Source: Sandaracinus amylolyticus
GTDB taxonomy: Bacteria > Myxococcota_A > Polyangia > Polyangiales > Sandaracinaceae
Direction of reading: 5' to 3'
Length of the DNA: 64,000 nt
NCBI RefSeq assembly: GCF_021631985.1
Contig: NZ_CP070225.1
Span: forward strand, 434,001 to 498,000
The translations under genes and the position numbers were made by a program. Of the stretch, positions 43,403-51,831 are shown in pieces. The notes under the pieces are model-generated. The model had not been told where the DNA came from, did no database searches, and saw only the letters and a program-made list of their open reading frames with translations. The stretch's first letter is position 1. Each line of letters opens with the position of its first letter.

Positions 43403-44064
43403 CGCACCGCGACGAGCCTCGGACAGATCGCGTCGGCGAGCGCGCCCGCCCGCGCGTGACACGTCGTGATCGAGCGATCGCGCCGCGGGTGATCGCCGAT
43501 GCGGTCGCTCAGCTCGGCGAGCACGCGGTAGCCCCATGCGTCGGGCATCAGATCGCGATCGGCGAGCTCGATCAGGATGCGGCGCGCCTCCTCGCGGTGC
43601 GCGTCGAAGCGCGCGAGCGCCTCGGCATGGCTCGCTCGGGCGCGCGGCTCGTCGCCTCGATCCTGATCCGCCAAGGCCTCGAGCGCCCAGGTCAGGTTCT
43701 CGCGGCGCGCCTCCGCCGAGACGCGCGAGGTCGGGACCCACCGACGTCGATCGACGCGGCCCTCGCGCCGCACGACCGCGAGCGCGAGCACGCGGGTGGC
43801 GCGCGCGCGCAGCGTGCGGGCGCGTCGCTCGGCCGTCGGTCCGTCGAGGACGAGCTCGTACTCCGGGTGGCTCCCCCGCAGGACGCGCAGGGACCACGCC
43901 GCACCACGCATCGACTCGCGCGTCGTGCCCGCGAGGAGCGTCTGCTCGGCCTCGTCGACTCGGCGGGCGACGCGATCGACCTCGATCACCGTGACGTTGT
44001 GGCAGGCGACCGCGTCCGCCGGAGCGAGCACGAGCGCAGCGAGGACGACGATCGAGGTACGCAC
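43399..44064 (-). CDS. Exported hypothetical protein, 221 aa
   Basis: The N-terminus (VRTSIVVLAALVLAPADAVA) is a Sec signal; the mature protein starts near CHNVTVIEVD, so a single Cys may lie at its front. The rest is helical and Arg-rich (ARRVDEAEQTLLAG, RARTLRARATRVLALAVV), with TPR-like spacing in the second half (LTWALEALADQDRGDEPRARA, EALARFDAHREEARRI). No known family. The GTG at 44064 is chosen for the signal peptide. The stop overlaps the start of the tetrahaem lipoprotein gene (ATGA), so both act probably together in the periplasm. Confidence 0.7.
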   Translation of the reverse strand: MRTSIVVLAALVLAPADAVACHNVTVIEVDRVARRVDEAEQTLLAGTTRESMRGAAWSLRVLRGSHPEYELVLDGPTAERRARTLRARATRVLALAVVRREGRVDRRRWVPTSRVSAEARRENLTWALEALADQDRGDEPRARASHAEALARFDAHREEARRILIELADRDLMPDAWGYRVLAELSDRIGDHPRRDRSITTCHARAGALADAICPRLVAVR

Positions 44065-44110
44065 GGTCGGGATCGACAACCGTGCGCGCTCGGAGTTCCG
44101 CACGCTCCGC

Positions 44111-44135
44111 CGACCGGCATGCCGTGCCAGGTGCG
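44111..44135 (-). other. 25-base patch identical to part of gltD
   Basis: Bases 44111-44135 equal 53681-53705 (gltD) and 51603-51627 (gltD fragment) exactly; on the minus strand they encode the word RTWHGMPV of gltD in the right frame. The patch lies directly beside the truncated cat copy, so it marks a recombination joint. Confidence 0.75.
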
Positions 44136-44137
44136 TG

Positions 44138-44308
44138 CGACGCCGACTTCGCGTCGTTCGAGGCGGCGGCCACCCGCGACATCGAGGAGCACGGCCGCGC
44201 GACTCGCGTTCTTGCCGAAGGACGGTCGTTCCCCGAACGCGTTCGACGTCTCGAGACGAGATGCCGGACCGCGTTCGAGATCCGAGCGCGTTCGGTCGAC
44301 GCGAGGTC
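44138..44308 (+). pseudogene. Degenerate fragment of cat
   Basis: Bases 44138-44255 match cat 41346-41462 with about five substitutions and one inserted base near 44210, which breaks the frame. Bases 44274-44308 match the cat 3' end and its downstream flank (41680-41712). About 220 bases of the gene between these parts are missing. The start half of the gene is absent. The intact kelch gene ends 7 bases beyond this remnant. Confidence 0.8.
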
Positions 44309-44315
44309 GCTCCGA

Positions 44316-47300
44316 TCAGCGCCGCCGACGCCTCAGCCGGAGCGCGGCGAGGACCAGGCCCACCAGCAGCACCTCGAGGCCGCCGCGCGCGCTGCCGGCG
44401 ACGCCGCAGCCGCACCCGCTGCTCGGCGCCGGCGCCGGCGTCGCCGCGCTCTGCACCGTCACGTCGAACGTGCAGGTCGCCGTGTTCCCCGCCGCGTCGG
44501 TCGCGGTGACCTCGACGGTCGTCGTGCCGAGCGGGAACGTGCTCCCCGGCTCCGCGGAGTACGTGAGCGTCGCCCCGTCGGCGGTCGCCGGCGGCCACGT
44601 GACCGCCGCGCCCGTCGGGCCGGTCGCTTCGGCGGAGACGTCCGCGGGGCACGCGACGATCGGCGCCGTGCCGTCACTGACCGTCACGTCGAACGTGCAG
44701 GTCGCCGTGTTCCCCGCCGCGTCGGTCGCGGTGACCGTCACCGTCGTCGCGCCGAGCGGGAAGGTGCTCCCCGGCTCCGCGGAGGAGGTGATCGCCGGCG
44801 ACGCGGTGATCTCGTCGCTCGCGGTCGGCGCGGGCCAGGTCGCGGCGGCGCTCGCGCCGTCGGTCTCGACCGCGACGTCGGCGGGGCAGACGACGCTCGG
44901 CGCCGTGGCATCGACCACCGCGACGTCGATCGTCGCGTCGTTGCCGTCGAGGCCGCAGTCGCGCGCGCGGAACACGAACGAGTCGGCGCCGACGTAGCCC
45001 GGCTCGGGCGAGTAGGTGACCCGGCCCGACACGATCTCGCCGAGCGTCCCGTGCGCCGGCGGCGTGACGATCGTGAGGGTGAGCTCGCCGCCCTCGACGT
45101 CGCTCGTCCCCAGCGCGATCTCGATCGGCACGCCGTACGGGGTGGTGACCGCGTTGTCGTCGGCGGTAGGCGGCGTGTTGTCGATGACGGTCGCCATCGC
45201 GCCGCCGGGGATCGCGTTGGCGTAGACCGTGAGCACGTAGGGGCCGGGCGGGACGTCGCTCGGCACGTCGATCGTCACGCCGGTGTCCGACCCGTCGCGG
45301 CTCGCGAAGCCCCACGTCCGGCCGCCCTCCGCGGCGGTCAGACGCACCACCGGGTAGTTGGTCGGCGAGCTCATGGTGCTGCCGTAGCTCGCCTGGGAGA
45401 TCCCGCGGAGCCCGGTGCCGCGGATCGCGCTCCGGCACCCGCGGGTCAGGATCGCGGGCTCGACGCGCGGGCGCCAGGCGGGTTGTGCGCCTGTCGGATC
45501 GTGGAGCTCCGCGCTCGCCAAACGCGCGCCGGAGTGCACGCCACCGAGCGCGAGGACCTCGCCCGAGGGCAGCACCGTGACGCCCGGGGAGGCGCGCCCG
45601 GCCGCGAGGCCGGCCACCCGCGTCCATTGCTGGGTGGCGGGGTCGTAGACCTCGGCGGTCGCGGTCGCGGCGCCGGCGGCGTCGATCGCGCCGCCCATGA
45701 CGAGGACGAGGCCCGAGGGCAGGAGCGCAGCGCCGGCGGCGAAGCGCGGCTGCGCGAGCGAGCCCACCGGCGACCACGCGTTCGCCACGGGATCGTAGAG
45801 CTCGGACGTGCCGCCCACGACGGGGCCGCTCCGCCCGCCGATCGCGAGCACGCTCCCCGACGGAAGCACGACGAGCGCGTGCCCCTCGCGCGACACCCCC
45901 ATCGGGGCGGCGGGCGACCACGTGCCCGCCACCGGGTCGTAGAGCTCGGCGGAGCCCACGGTCGCGCCGCCCGACGCGCCGCCGGCGACGAGCACCCGGC
46001 CATCGGCGAGCCGCGCGCTCGCGTGGCGCGCGCGGGAGGTCGCCATCGCCGCGCCCGCCGACCAGGTGCCGGTGGCAGGGTCGTAGAGCTCGGTCGTGGC
46101 GTCGCCGCCGCCCGCGATCAGCACCTGGCCCGACGCGAGGAGCGTCGCCGTGTGGCCGCTGCGCGGCCGCGCCGTCGCGCCGGCCGGCGACCACGCGTTC
46201 GACGTCGGGTCGTAGCGCTCCGAGGTGGCGACCGGGGCGCCCGCGTTCAGCCCGCCGACGACGAGCACCTCGCCCGAGCGGAGCACGGTCGCGGTCGCGC
46301 CCTCGCGGGCCGTCGCGGGCGACGCGGCGGGAGACCAGGTGTTGGACGCACGATCGTAGAGCTCGGCGCCCGCGGCGCCGCCGACGGCGAGCACGCGGCC
46401 GGTGGGCAGGAGCGCGGTGGCCGGAGCGGCGCGCCCGGCGGCGAGGTTCCCGGCGGGCGCCCAGCGCTCGGTGCCCGGGTCGTAGAGATCCGCGCGCTGG
46501 TAGAACGTCGTCGCGGGGGAGAGCGAGAAGCCGCCGGCGACGAGCACGCGGCCGGTCGGCAGGAGCGTGGCGGTGTGGTTCTCGCTCGCGACCGCCAGGG
46601 GGGTCGTCGCGGACCAGGTGCCGGTCGCCGGGTCGTAGATCTCGGAGAGCGCGACGGGATTTCGCCCGCCGTCGGCGCCGCCCAGGACGAGCACCCTGCC
46701 CGAGGGCAGGAGGGTCGCGCTGTGGCCGTTGCGCGCGCGAGAGAGCGCTCCGGTCGCGGTCCAGGTGTTGGCGACCGGGTCGTAGAGCTCGGCGTGCGGG
46801 CTCACGCCGCCGGTGGCGTAGCCGCCGACGAGCAGCACGCGCCCGTCGGGGAGGAGAGTCGCCGTGGCGTAGTGGCGCCCGACGAGCGGCGGGGCCGCAG
46901 CCGTCCAGGTGCCGGCCGCGGGGTCGTAGAGCGCCGCGCTCGGGACCTCGCTCCCGGAGGAGTTGGTCCCGCTGATCGCGAGCACCCGGCCGTCGCGGAG
47001 GAGCGCGGCAGCCGCGGCCCGGCGCGCGACCTCCATCGAGCCGGTCGGGGTGACCGTGTTCGTCTCGGGGTCGTAGAGGACGGCCGACGCTTCGTTGCTG
47101 CCGCCGGCGATCAGGATCTGGCCGCTCCGCAGCAGGGTGAACGTCGCGAGGGTGCGCCCGGGGATCGCCGGGCCGGCCGACCATGCGCCGGTCTCCGGCT
47201 GGTAGAGGGCGGTGTTGCCGCTGTCGGCGTGGAAGAAGACCCCGCCGCTCGGCAGGACCAGCCCCGCGAAGACGTTTCCCTGGATGCCGGGGGTGCCGGC

Positions 47301-47576
47301 GCCCGACCAGGTGCCGGCGGCGGGATCGAAGACCTCGGCGGTCGTGACGAAGCCGAGCCGGTTGACGCCGCCGACGACGAGCACGCGGCCGTCGGGGAGC
47401 AGCGCCGCGGCGTGCTGTCCCCGCGGCGTCGCGAGCTGTGGGAGCGGGCTCCACCCGACGAGCTCGCCCGCGACGAGGCCGGCGCCCTCCGGCGGCGCGC
47501 CCGGATCGCACGCGGCGAGCATCATCGCGAGGCTCGTCCAGACACCGACGCGGAGGGAGGTCCGAGGTTCGTTCAT
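44316..47576 (-). CDS. Kelch-repeat lipoprotein with HYR domains and MYXO-CTERM-like end, 1086 aa
   Basis: The N-terminus (SLRVGVWTSLAMMLAACDPG) has a lipobox (LAAC). About a dozen kelch repeats follow (each like TATLLPDGRVLLVGGYATGG and ELYDPVANTWTATG), enough for two six- or seven-bladed propellers. Next come an Ig-like part, a cadherin-like VTYSPEPGYVGADSFVFR segment and two HYR domains ending AGNTATCTFDVTV. The C-terminus has a Cys-Gly cluster (SSGCGCGVAG), a hydrophobic helix and LRLRRRRR, the layout of the MYXO-CTERM sorting signal. A surface-exposed adhesion or binding role is likely. A 358-base copy of its inner part lies beside cat. Confidence 0.88.
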   Translation of the reverse strand: MNEPRTSLRVGVWTSLAMMLAACDPGAPPEGAGLVAGELVGWSPLPQLATPRGQHAAALLPDGRVLVVGGVNRLGFVTTAEVFDPAAGTWSGAGTPGIQGNVFAGLVLPSGGVFFHADSGNTALYQPETGAWSAGPAIPGRTLATFTLLRSGQILIAGGSNEASAVLYDPETNTVTPTGSMEVARRAAAAALLRDGRVLAISGTNSSGSEVPSAALYDPAAGTWTAAAPPLVGRHYATATLLPDGRVLLVGGYATGGVSPHAELYDPVANTWTATGALSRARNGHSATLLPSGRVLVLGGADGGRNPVALSEIYDPATGTWSATTPLAVASENHTATLLPTGRVLVAGGFSLSPATTFYQRADLYDPGTERWAPAGNLAAGRAAPATALLPTGRVLAVGGAAGAELYDRASNTWSPAASPATAREGATATVLRSGEVLVVGGLNAGAPVATSERYDPTSNAWSPAGATARPRSGHTATLLASGQVLIAGGGDATTELYDPATGTWSAGAAMATSRARHASARLADGRVLVAGGASGGATVGSAELYDPVAGTWSPAAPMGVSREGHALVVLPSGSVLAIGGRSGPVVGGTSELYDPVANAWSPVGSLAQPRFAAGAALLPSGLVLVMGGAIDAAGAATATAEVYDPATQQWTRVAGLAAGRASPGVTVLPSGEVLALGGVHSGARLASAELHDPTGAQPAWRPRVEPAILTRGCRSAIRGTGLRGISQASYGSTMSSPTNYPVVRLTAAEGGRTWGFASRDGSDTGVTIDVPSDVPPGPYVLTVYANAIPGGAMATVIDNTPPTADDNAVTTPYGVPIEIALGTSDVEGGELTLTIVTPPAHGTLGEIVSGRVTYSPEPGYVGADSFVFRARDCGLDGNDATIDVAVVDATAPSVVCPADVAVETDGASAAATWPAPTASDEITASPAITSSAEPGSTFPLGATTVTVTATDAAGNTATCTFDVTVSDGTAPIVACPADVSAEATGPTGAAVTWPPATADGATLTYSAEPGSTFPLGTTTVEVTATDAAGNTATCTFDVTVQSAATPAPAPSSGCGCGVAGSARGGLEVLLVGLVLAALRLRRRRR

Positions 47577-47729
47577 CGCGGCCGTAGGGTGACCGCAGGT
47601 CCCGGTTTGGTCACGGTGCGGCAGCGGGGAGGGCACCGCCACGCTGCTGACAGAACGGTGGCAGCAGGCCTCCGCTATCTCCCACGTGGTCGGGCACGAG
47701 GCCCCGCCCGGAGAAGAAGGAGGAGCGTC

Positions 47730-48146
47730 ATGATCGTCGCGCTGTCGCAGGTGAATTGGCTCGCAGTGGTGCTCGCGAGCGTCGCGCACTTCGTGCTGGG
47801 CGGAGTGTGGTTCATGGGGCTCTTCGGCAAGCAGTACGCGGCGGCGCTCGGCATCGCCGATCGTCCGCCCGAGAAGCCGAGCGCGATCTTCCTCGTGGGT
47901 CCGTTCGTCTGCAGCGCGGCCACGATCGTCACGAGCGCGGTGCTCATGCGAGCGCTCGGGATCACGACGTTCGCCGACGCGCTCGGGCTCGGCCTCGTGG
48001 TGGGCGTCGGGTACCTCGTCGCGATGACCGTGAACATCGCGATCAACCCGCTCTTCCCGCGGCCGCTCCACTACGCCGCGATCAACGCGCCGATGTTCGT
48101 GCTCGGGAGCCTGATGTCGTGCGCTATCCTCGTGGGCCTGGGGTAG
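47730..48146 (+). CDS. DUF1761 family membrane protein
   Basis: A 138-residue protein with four hydrophobic helices (NWLAVVLASVAHFVLGGVWF, IFLVGPFVCSAATIVTSAVL, ALGLGLVVGVGYLVAMTV, NAPMFVLGSLMSCAILVGL). The order and the GGVWFMGLFGKQYAA and NPLFPRPLHYAAIN words correspond to DUF1761 (PF08570), of unknown function. A strong ribosome-binding site AAGGAGGAG lies 5 bases before the ATG. The WYL regulator starts 7 bases after its stop, so both may form an operon. Confidence 0.85.
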   Translation: MIVALSQVNWLAVVLASVAHFVLGGVWFMGLFGKQYAAALGIADRPPEKPSAIFLVGPFVCSAATIVTSAVLMRALGITTFADALGLGLVVGVGYLVAMTVNIAINPLFPRPLHYAAINAPMFVLGSLMSCAILVGLG

Positions 48147-48153
48147 TCCTCCG

Positions 48154-48831
48154 ATGCGTCGGGCCGACCGACTGTTCGAGATCATCCACGTGCTGAGGCG
48201 CGCGACGCGCCCGATGACCGCGGACGCGATCGCCGCCGAGCTCGAGACCAGCAAGCGGACGATCTACCGCGACGTCGGCGCGCTGGTCGCACAGCGAGTG
48301 CCCATCCGAGGCGAGGCGGGCGTCGGCTACGTGCTCGATCGCGGGTTCGACCTGCCGCCGCTGATGCTGACCGCCGACGAGATCGAAGCGGTCGCGCTCG
48401 GCTGTCAGTGGGTGGTCGCGCATGCAGACGAAGACCTCGTGCGCGCCGCGCTCGACGTGCGGGCGAAGGTGGCCGCGATCGTCCCGGAGAGTCTTCGACC
48501 GCTCATCGACGATCCCGTGGTCGGCACACCGCCGCGCGAGCGAACGAGCCCGAGCGAGCCCGACGTGCCGCGTCTGCGCGAGTGGTGTCGCGCGGGCCGG
48601 AAGCTCGCGATCCACTACGCCGACGCCGACGAGGCCACGAGCGAGCGCGTGATCCACCCGTTCCTCGTCGGCTACGTGACGCGCGTGCGGGTGGTGATCG
48701 CGTGGTGCGAGCTGCGAGAGGACTTCCGGATCTTCCGCGTCGATCGCATCCGGCGCATCGAGTTCCTCCGCACGCGCTACGCCGAGGGGCCCGTCGCGCT
48801 CCGGCGCCGCTGGCGTGCGCGGTCGGGGTAG
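48154..48831 (+). CDS. YafY-type transcriptional regulator with WYL domain
   Basis: A 225-residue regulator. An HTH_11 domain (1-60: RADRLFEIIHVLRRA, MTADAIAAELETSKRTIYRD) is followed by the sensor part with LPPLMLTADEIEAVALGCQW, and a WYL domain that ends RKLAIHYADADEATSERVIH, VVIAWCELREDFRIFRVDRI. In WYL proteins a Trp-Tyr-Leu-like pocket binds nucleotides or nucleic acid; here the third motif residues are IAWCELR. It may control the DUF1761 gene upstream. It ends against the truncated nucleotidyltransferase remnant of the opposite strand. Confidence 0.85.
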   Translation: MRRADRLFEIIHVLRRATRPMTADAIAAELETSKRTIYRDVGALVAQRVPIRGEAGVGYVLDRGFDLPPLMLTADEIEAVALGCQWVVAHADEDLVRAALDVRAKVAAIVPESLRPLIDDPVVGTPPRERTSPSEPDVPRLREWCRAGRKLAIHYADADEATSERVIHPFLVGYVTRVRVVIAWCELREDFRIFRVDRIRRIEFLRTRYAEGPVALRRRWRARSG

Positions 48832-48832
48832 G

Positions 48833-49035
48833 AGCTCGCTGCGGAGTGAGGGCCTGAACACGCGCCGTGCGTTCTCCGCGGTGGGCGGGACGAACACGTC
48901 GAGATCGTCCGTGCCGCGCACGTGCCCGCACGGCGCGAGGGCATAGCCGCCGACGAGCGCGAACTCTGCGCGGGCGTCGACGAGCGCGACCAGCAGGTCG
49001 CGGAAGTCATCCGGGAGCGCGTCGGCGTTCCGCAC
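48833..49035 (-). pseudogene. N-terminal remnant of a nucleotidyltransferase-like gene
   Basis: Read from a GTG at 49035, the frame gives LPDDFRDLLVALVDARAEFA, then LVGGYALAPCGHVRGTDDLD with VFVPPTAENARRVF. This is the GG..A.......R.T.DLD motif of the MNT/AbiEii-like nucleotidyltransferase group. The C-terminal two thirds are absent: the frame runs into the antisense of the WYL gene. It is thus a truncated gene, possibly an old toxin-antitoxin part. The ATG of the next gene lies 115 bases away. Confidence 0.65.
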
Positions 49036-49150
49036 GGATGTCGCGCTCCACTCTGCGAACGAGGAGCGTTCATTCGCGGTTCGGCGGGTCGGGGGTGCTA
49101 GCGTGGCGGTTCTTTTCGAGCCGCGGCGATCGCGGTTCCGGAGCCTCGAC

Positions 49151-51250
49151 ATGCGCAGCATCCACGCCCTCGCGGCCGTTCTCTTCGCGATCTCCTTCGG
49201 CGCCGCTGCGACCGCGCGCGCCCAACGGGTGGCGATCGTGACCATCGAGGACACCGTCACCTACGGGCCGGAGGTCGCGCGGATCGGGACGACGCTCACC
49301 GCCGCGGGCGCGACGGTGACCACGTTCCACGTGACGACGACGAGCGCGGCGCTGCCCTCGCTCGACACCTTCCAGCAGATCTGGTGGATCGACCTCACGG
49401 CCGGGCCCGACACCGCCGCGCCGATCGTCGCCGCGGCGACGCGCGTCGGGCAGTGGTACGTCGACCGCGGACGACCCCACGCGATCCTCGACGCCCGCAT
49501 CCTGTCGTCGGTGTGGACCACCGCGACGCCTCCCGCAGGCGAGCTGGCGCTCCTCCGGAACTACCTCCGCGCGCTGCAGGAGCGTGGCGGCGGACTGCTC
49601 GTCGGGACCGCCTGGTCGATGTTCGCGAACGCGGCGAACCGCCTCCTCGCGCAGATCGGGATGAACCCGATCGAGGGGAGGTACTACTCGGTTCCGCTCA
49701 GCGCCTCGGTCGCTCCCGCGCACGCGCTGTGGTCGTACCCCGAGGTCGCGTGGCACCCGTGCGTCGAGAGCTGCGGAGGGATGACGGGCGGCGCGTGGAT
49801 CTACGACAACTCGAGCACGGGGTACCCGCCGACCGGCACCCAGCCGAGCGGCGTCGAGCTCTACCCGGTCGCGTGGCACGGCGGGAACACGTCGGCGACG
49901 GCCGTCTCGGTGACGTTCCTCTCGCCGGCGCCGCTCGTCGCGCGGATCACCGCGCCGGCCGACGCGGCCCAGCACGTCGCGTTCAGCGCCGGCCCGATCA
50001 CGCTCACCGGCACCGCGACCGGCGGCGTCGGGCCGTACACGTACGCGTGGTCCAGCTCGGCCTCGGGATCGCTCGGCTCCGGCGCGACGCGACCGCTGCC
50101 GAGCACCTCGCCGTCGCCGCAGACGATCACGCTCCGCGTCACCGACGCGGGCGGGCGCACCGCGACCGACACGATCGTGATCTACTCGGGCTTCTGCACG
50201 GCCGCCGCGCACTGCCCCGGCGCGCGCACGTGCGTGGACGGCGTGTGCTGCAACGACGCGTGCGGCGGCGGCGCCGCCGACTGCCGGGCGTGCAGCGTGG
50301 CGAGCGGAGGCGCGACCGACGGCACGTGCGGACCGCTCCGCGCCGCGGTCGCGAGCACGACCACGTGTCGAGCGTCCGCGGGCGCTTGCGACCCCGCCGA
50401 GACCTGCTCTGCGACCAGCACCGCGTGCCCCGCGAACGTGCTCGCGGCGCCCGGCACGACGTGCCGCGCGGCCGTGGGAGCGTGCGACGTGGCCGAGACG
50501 TGCACCGGCACTGCGAGCTGTCCCGCCGACGCGCTCGTCGCGGCGGGGACGATCTGCCGGAGCGCCGCGGGGATCTGCGACGCGGCGGAGGCGTGCACCG
50601 GCGCCGCGACCGCATGCCCGACCGACCTCTCGGTGGCCGACGGATCTCCGTGCGCGGATGCGATCGCGTGCGACGGTGCCGAGGTCTGCCAGGCGGGCGC
50701 GTGCACGAGCGGCGCTCCGATCGACTGCGACGACGGAGACCTCTGCACCTCCGAGGCATGCACCGAGCCCGACGGCGCGTGCGAGCACACGCCGATCGAC
50801 GGCTGCTGCAACCTCGACTCCGACTGCGATGACGGCGAGGTGTGCACCGCGGACGCGTGCAGCGGCCCGGGCGGCACCTGCAGCCACACCGCGGTGCCCG
50901 AGTGCTGCCACGCGAGCTCGGAGTGCGACGACGGAGACCCGTGCACCGACGACGCGTGCGAGGCGGATGCGTGCACCCACACGGACGCGTGCACCGACGC
51001 CGGCGTCGATGCTTCGGTGAGCGACGATGCCTCGGTGAGCGAAGATGCTTCGCTGAGCGAAGATGCTTCGGTGCGCGAAGATGCTTCGGCCGGCGGCGAT
51101 GCGGGGCGTCTCGACGCGGGCGACGCGATGGCCGCGTCGAGCGGCGGGTGCGCGTGCCGCGCGGGCGCCGGATCGCAGCCCGTGGCCGCGGCGTGGCTCG
51201 CCCTCGCCGCCCTCGGGCTCGCGATCGCGCGGCGCCGCGCCCGACGCTGA
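49151..51250 (+). CDS. Exported Cys-rich protein with MYXO-CTERM tail, 699 aa
   Basis: A Sec signal (MRSIHALAAVLFAISFGAAA, cut near ATARAQ) starts the protein. Residues 25-270 form a Rossmann/flavodoxin-like part (VAIVTIEDTVTYGPEVARI, QIWWIDLT, GGGLLVGTAWSMF), perhaps of the glutamine-amidotransferase-like type. An Ig/PKD-like domain follows (VGPYTYAWSSSASG). Then many Cys-rich modules (CVDGVCCNDACGG, DCDDGDLCTSEACTE) and a linker of repeated D-A-S-x-S-E units (51003-51095). The end, GGCACRAGAG plus a helix and ARRRARR, is a MYXO-CTERM signal. It should be exposed at the cell surface. A perfect hairpin follows. Confidence 0.85.
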   Translation: MRSIHALAAVLFAISFGAAATARAQRVAIVTIEDTVTYGPEVARIGTTLTAAGATVTTFHVTTTSAALPSLDTFQQIWWIDLTAGPDTAAPIVAAATRVGQWYVDRGRPHAILDARILSSVWTTATPPAGELALLRNYLRALQERGGGLLVGTAWSMFANAANRLLAQIGMNPIEGRYYSVPLSASVAPAHALWSYPEVAWHPCVESCGGMTGGAWIYDNSSTGYPPTGTQPSGVELYPVAWHGGNTSATAVSVTFLSPAPLVARITAPADAAQHVAFSAGPITLTGTATGGVGPYTYAWSSSASGSLGSGATRPLPSTSPSPQTITLRVTDAGGRTATDTIVIYSGFCTAAAHCPGARTCVDGVCCNDACGGGAADCRACSVASGGATDGTCGPLRAAVASTTTCRASAGACDPAETCSATSTACPANVLAAPGTTCRAAVGACDVAETCTGTASCPADALVAAGTICRSAAGICDAAEACTGAATACPTDLSVADGSPCADAIACDGAEVCQAGACTSGAPIDCDDGDLCTSEACTEPDGACEHTPIDGCCNLDSDCDDGEVCTADACSGPGGTCSHTAVPECCHASSECDDGDPCTDDACEADACTHTDACTDAGVDASVSDDASVSEDASLSEDASVREDASAGGDAGRLDAGDAMAASSGGCACRAGAGSQPVAAAWLALAALGLAIARRRARR

Positions 51251-51270
51251 CGCTCGCTGCCCCCCGCGCA

Positions 51271-51300
51271 GCCGATCGTTCGTTTTGACGAACGATCGGC
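51271..51300 (+). terminator. Perfect 12-bp hairpin with TTTTGA loop
   Basis: GCCGATCGTTCG, loop TTTTGA, then CGAACGATCGGC. It begins 21 bases after the MYXO-CTERM gene stop. There is no T run after the stem, but position and stability support a terminator. Confidence 0.65.
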
Positions 51301-51396
51301 TCGCGGAGCAGATCGTCGGCGCGATGGAGCGCCTAGGATATCCAGCGACTGACTGACCCGCTCGGCCGACTGCACCAGCGTCGGCGCCACGCTCGC

Positions 51397-51812
51397 TCAG
51401 GGCGCGTACTGGTACGGCGTCGTCGTGAGCTGGGTCGTGCCCGTCAGATACGCATCCACCGCTCGCGCGGCCTGACGGCCTTCCCAGATCGCCCACACCA
51501 CGAGCGACTGGCCGCGGCGCGCGTCGCCACACGCGAACACGCCGGGCACGCTGGTCGACCAGCCCTCGACGTCCGCGCGCACGTTGCCGCGGGGATCCTG
51601 CGCGACCGGCATGCCGTGCCAGGTGCGGTCCTCGGGGCCGACGAAGCCCATCGCGAGCAGCACGAGATCGCACTCGATCTCGAAGCGCTGCCCTCGACTT
51701 CCTTCATCGTGCGGCGATCCGCGGACCACTCGACGCGCAAGACCTCGATCGCGCGGACCTTGCCGCCTTCGCCCGCGATGAAGCGCTTCGTCATCACCGC
51801 GAGCTCGCGCTC
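51397..51812 (-). pseudogene. 3' fragment of gltD (second copy)
   Basis: About 416 bases match the last part of gltD (53475-53890), including its stop codon; I count roughly 16 substitutions (about 96% identity). A one-base deletion in the word coding for [10 protein letters not shown] breaks the frame, so the fragment splits into two frames. Upstream of 51812 similarity ends in the middle of the FAVMTKRF region. The alpha/beta hydrolase gene ends only 20 bases further on. The intact gltD lies 1.6 kb away in the same orientation, and the intervening sequence is bounded by the two copies. Confidence 0.88.
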
Positions 51813-51831
51813 GGCGCTGACGAGACACCCG

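Noticed and set aside
44082-47729. Long plus-strand frame opposite the kelch gene
   Set aside because: Arg/Gly-rich antisense text. Only its last 139 codons (47730-48146) are a real gene, the DUF1761 protein.
51003-51095. Tandem GATGCTTCGGTGAGCGA repeats
   Set aside because: They are inside the MYXO-CTERM gene and encode a repeated Asp-Ala-Ser-Ser-Glu linker, so they are not a separate regulatory array.
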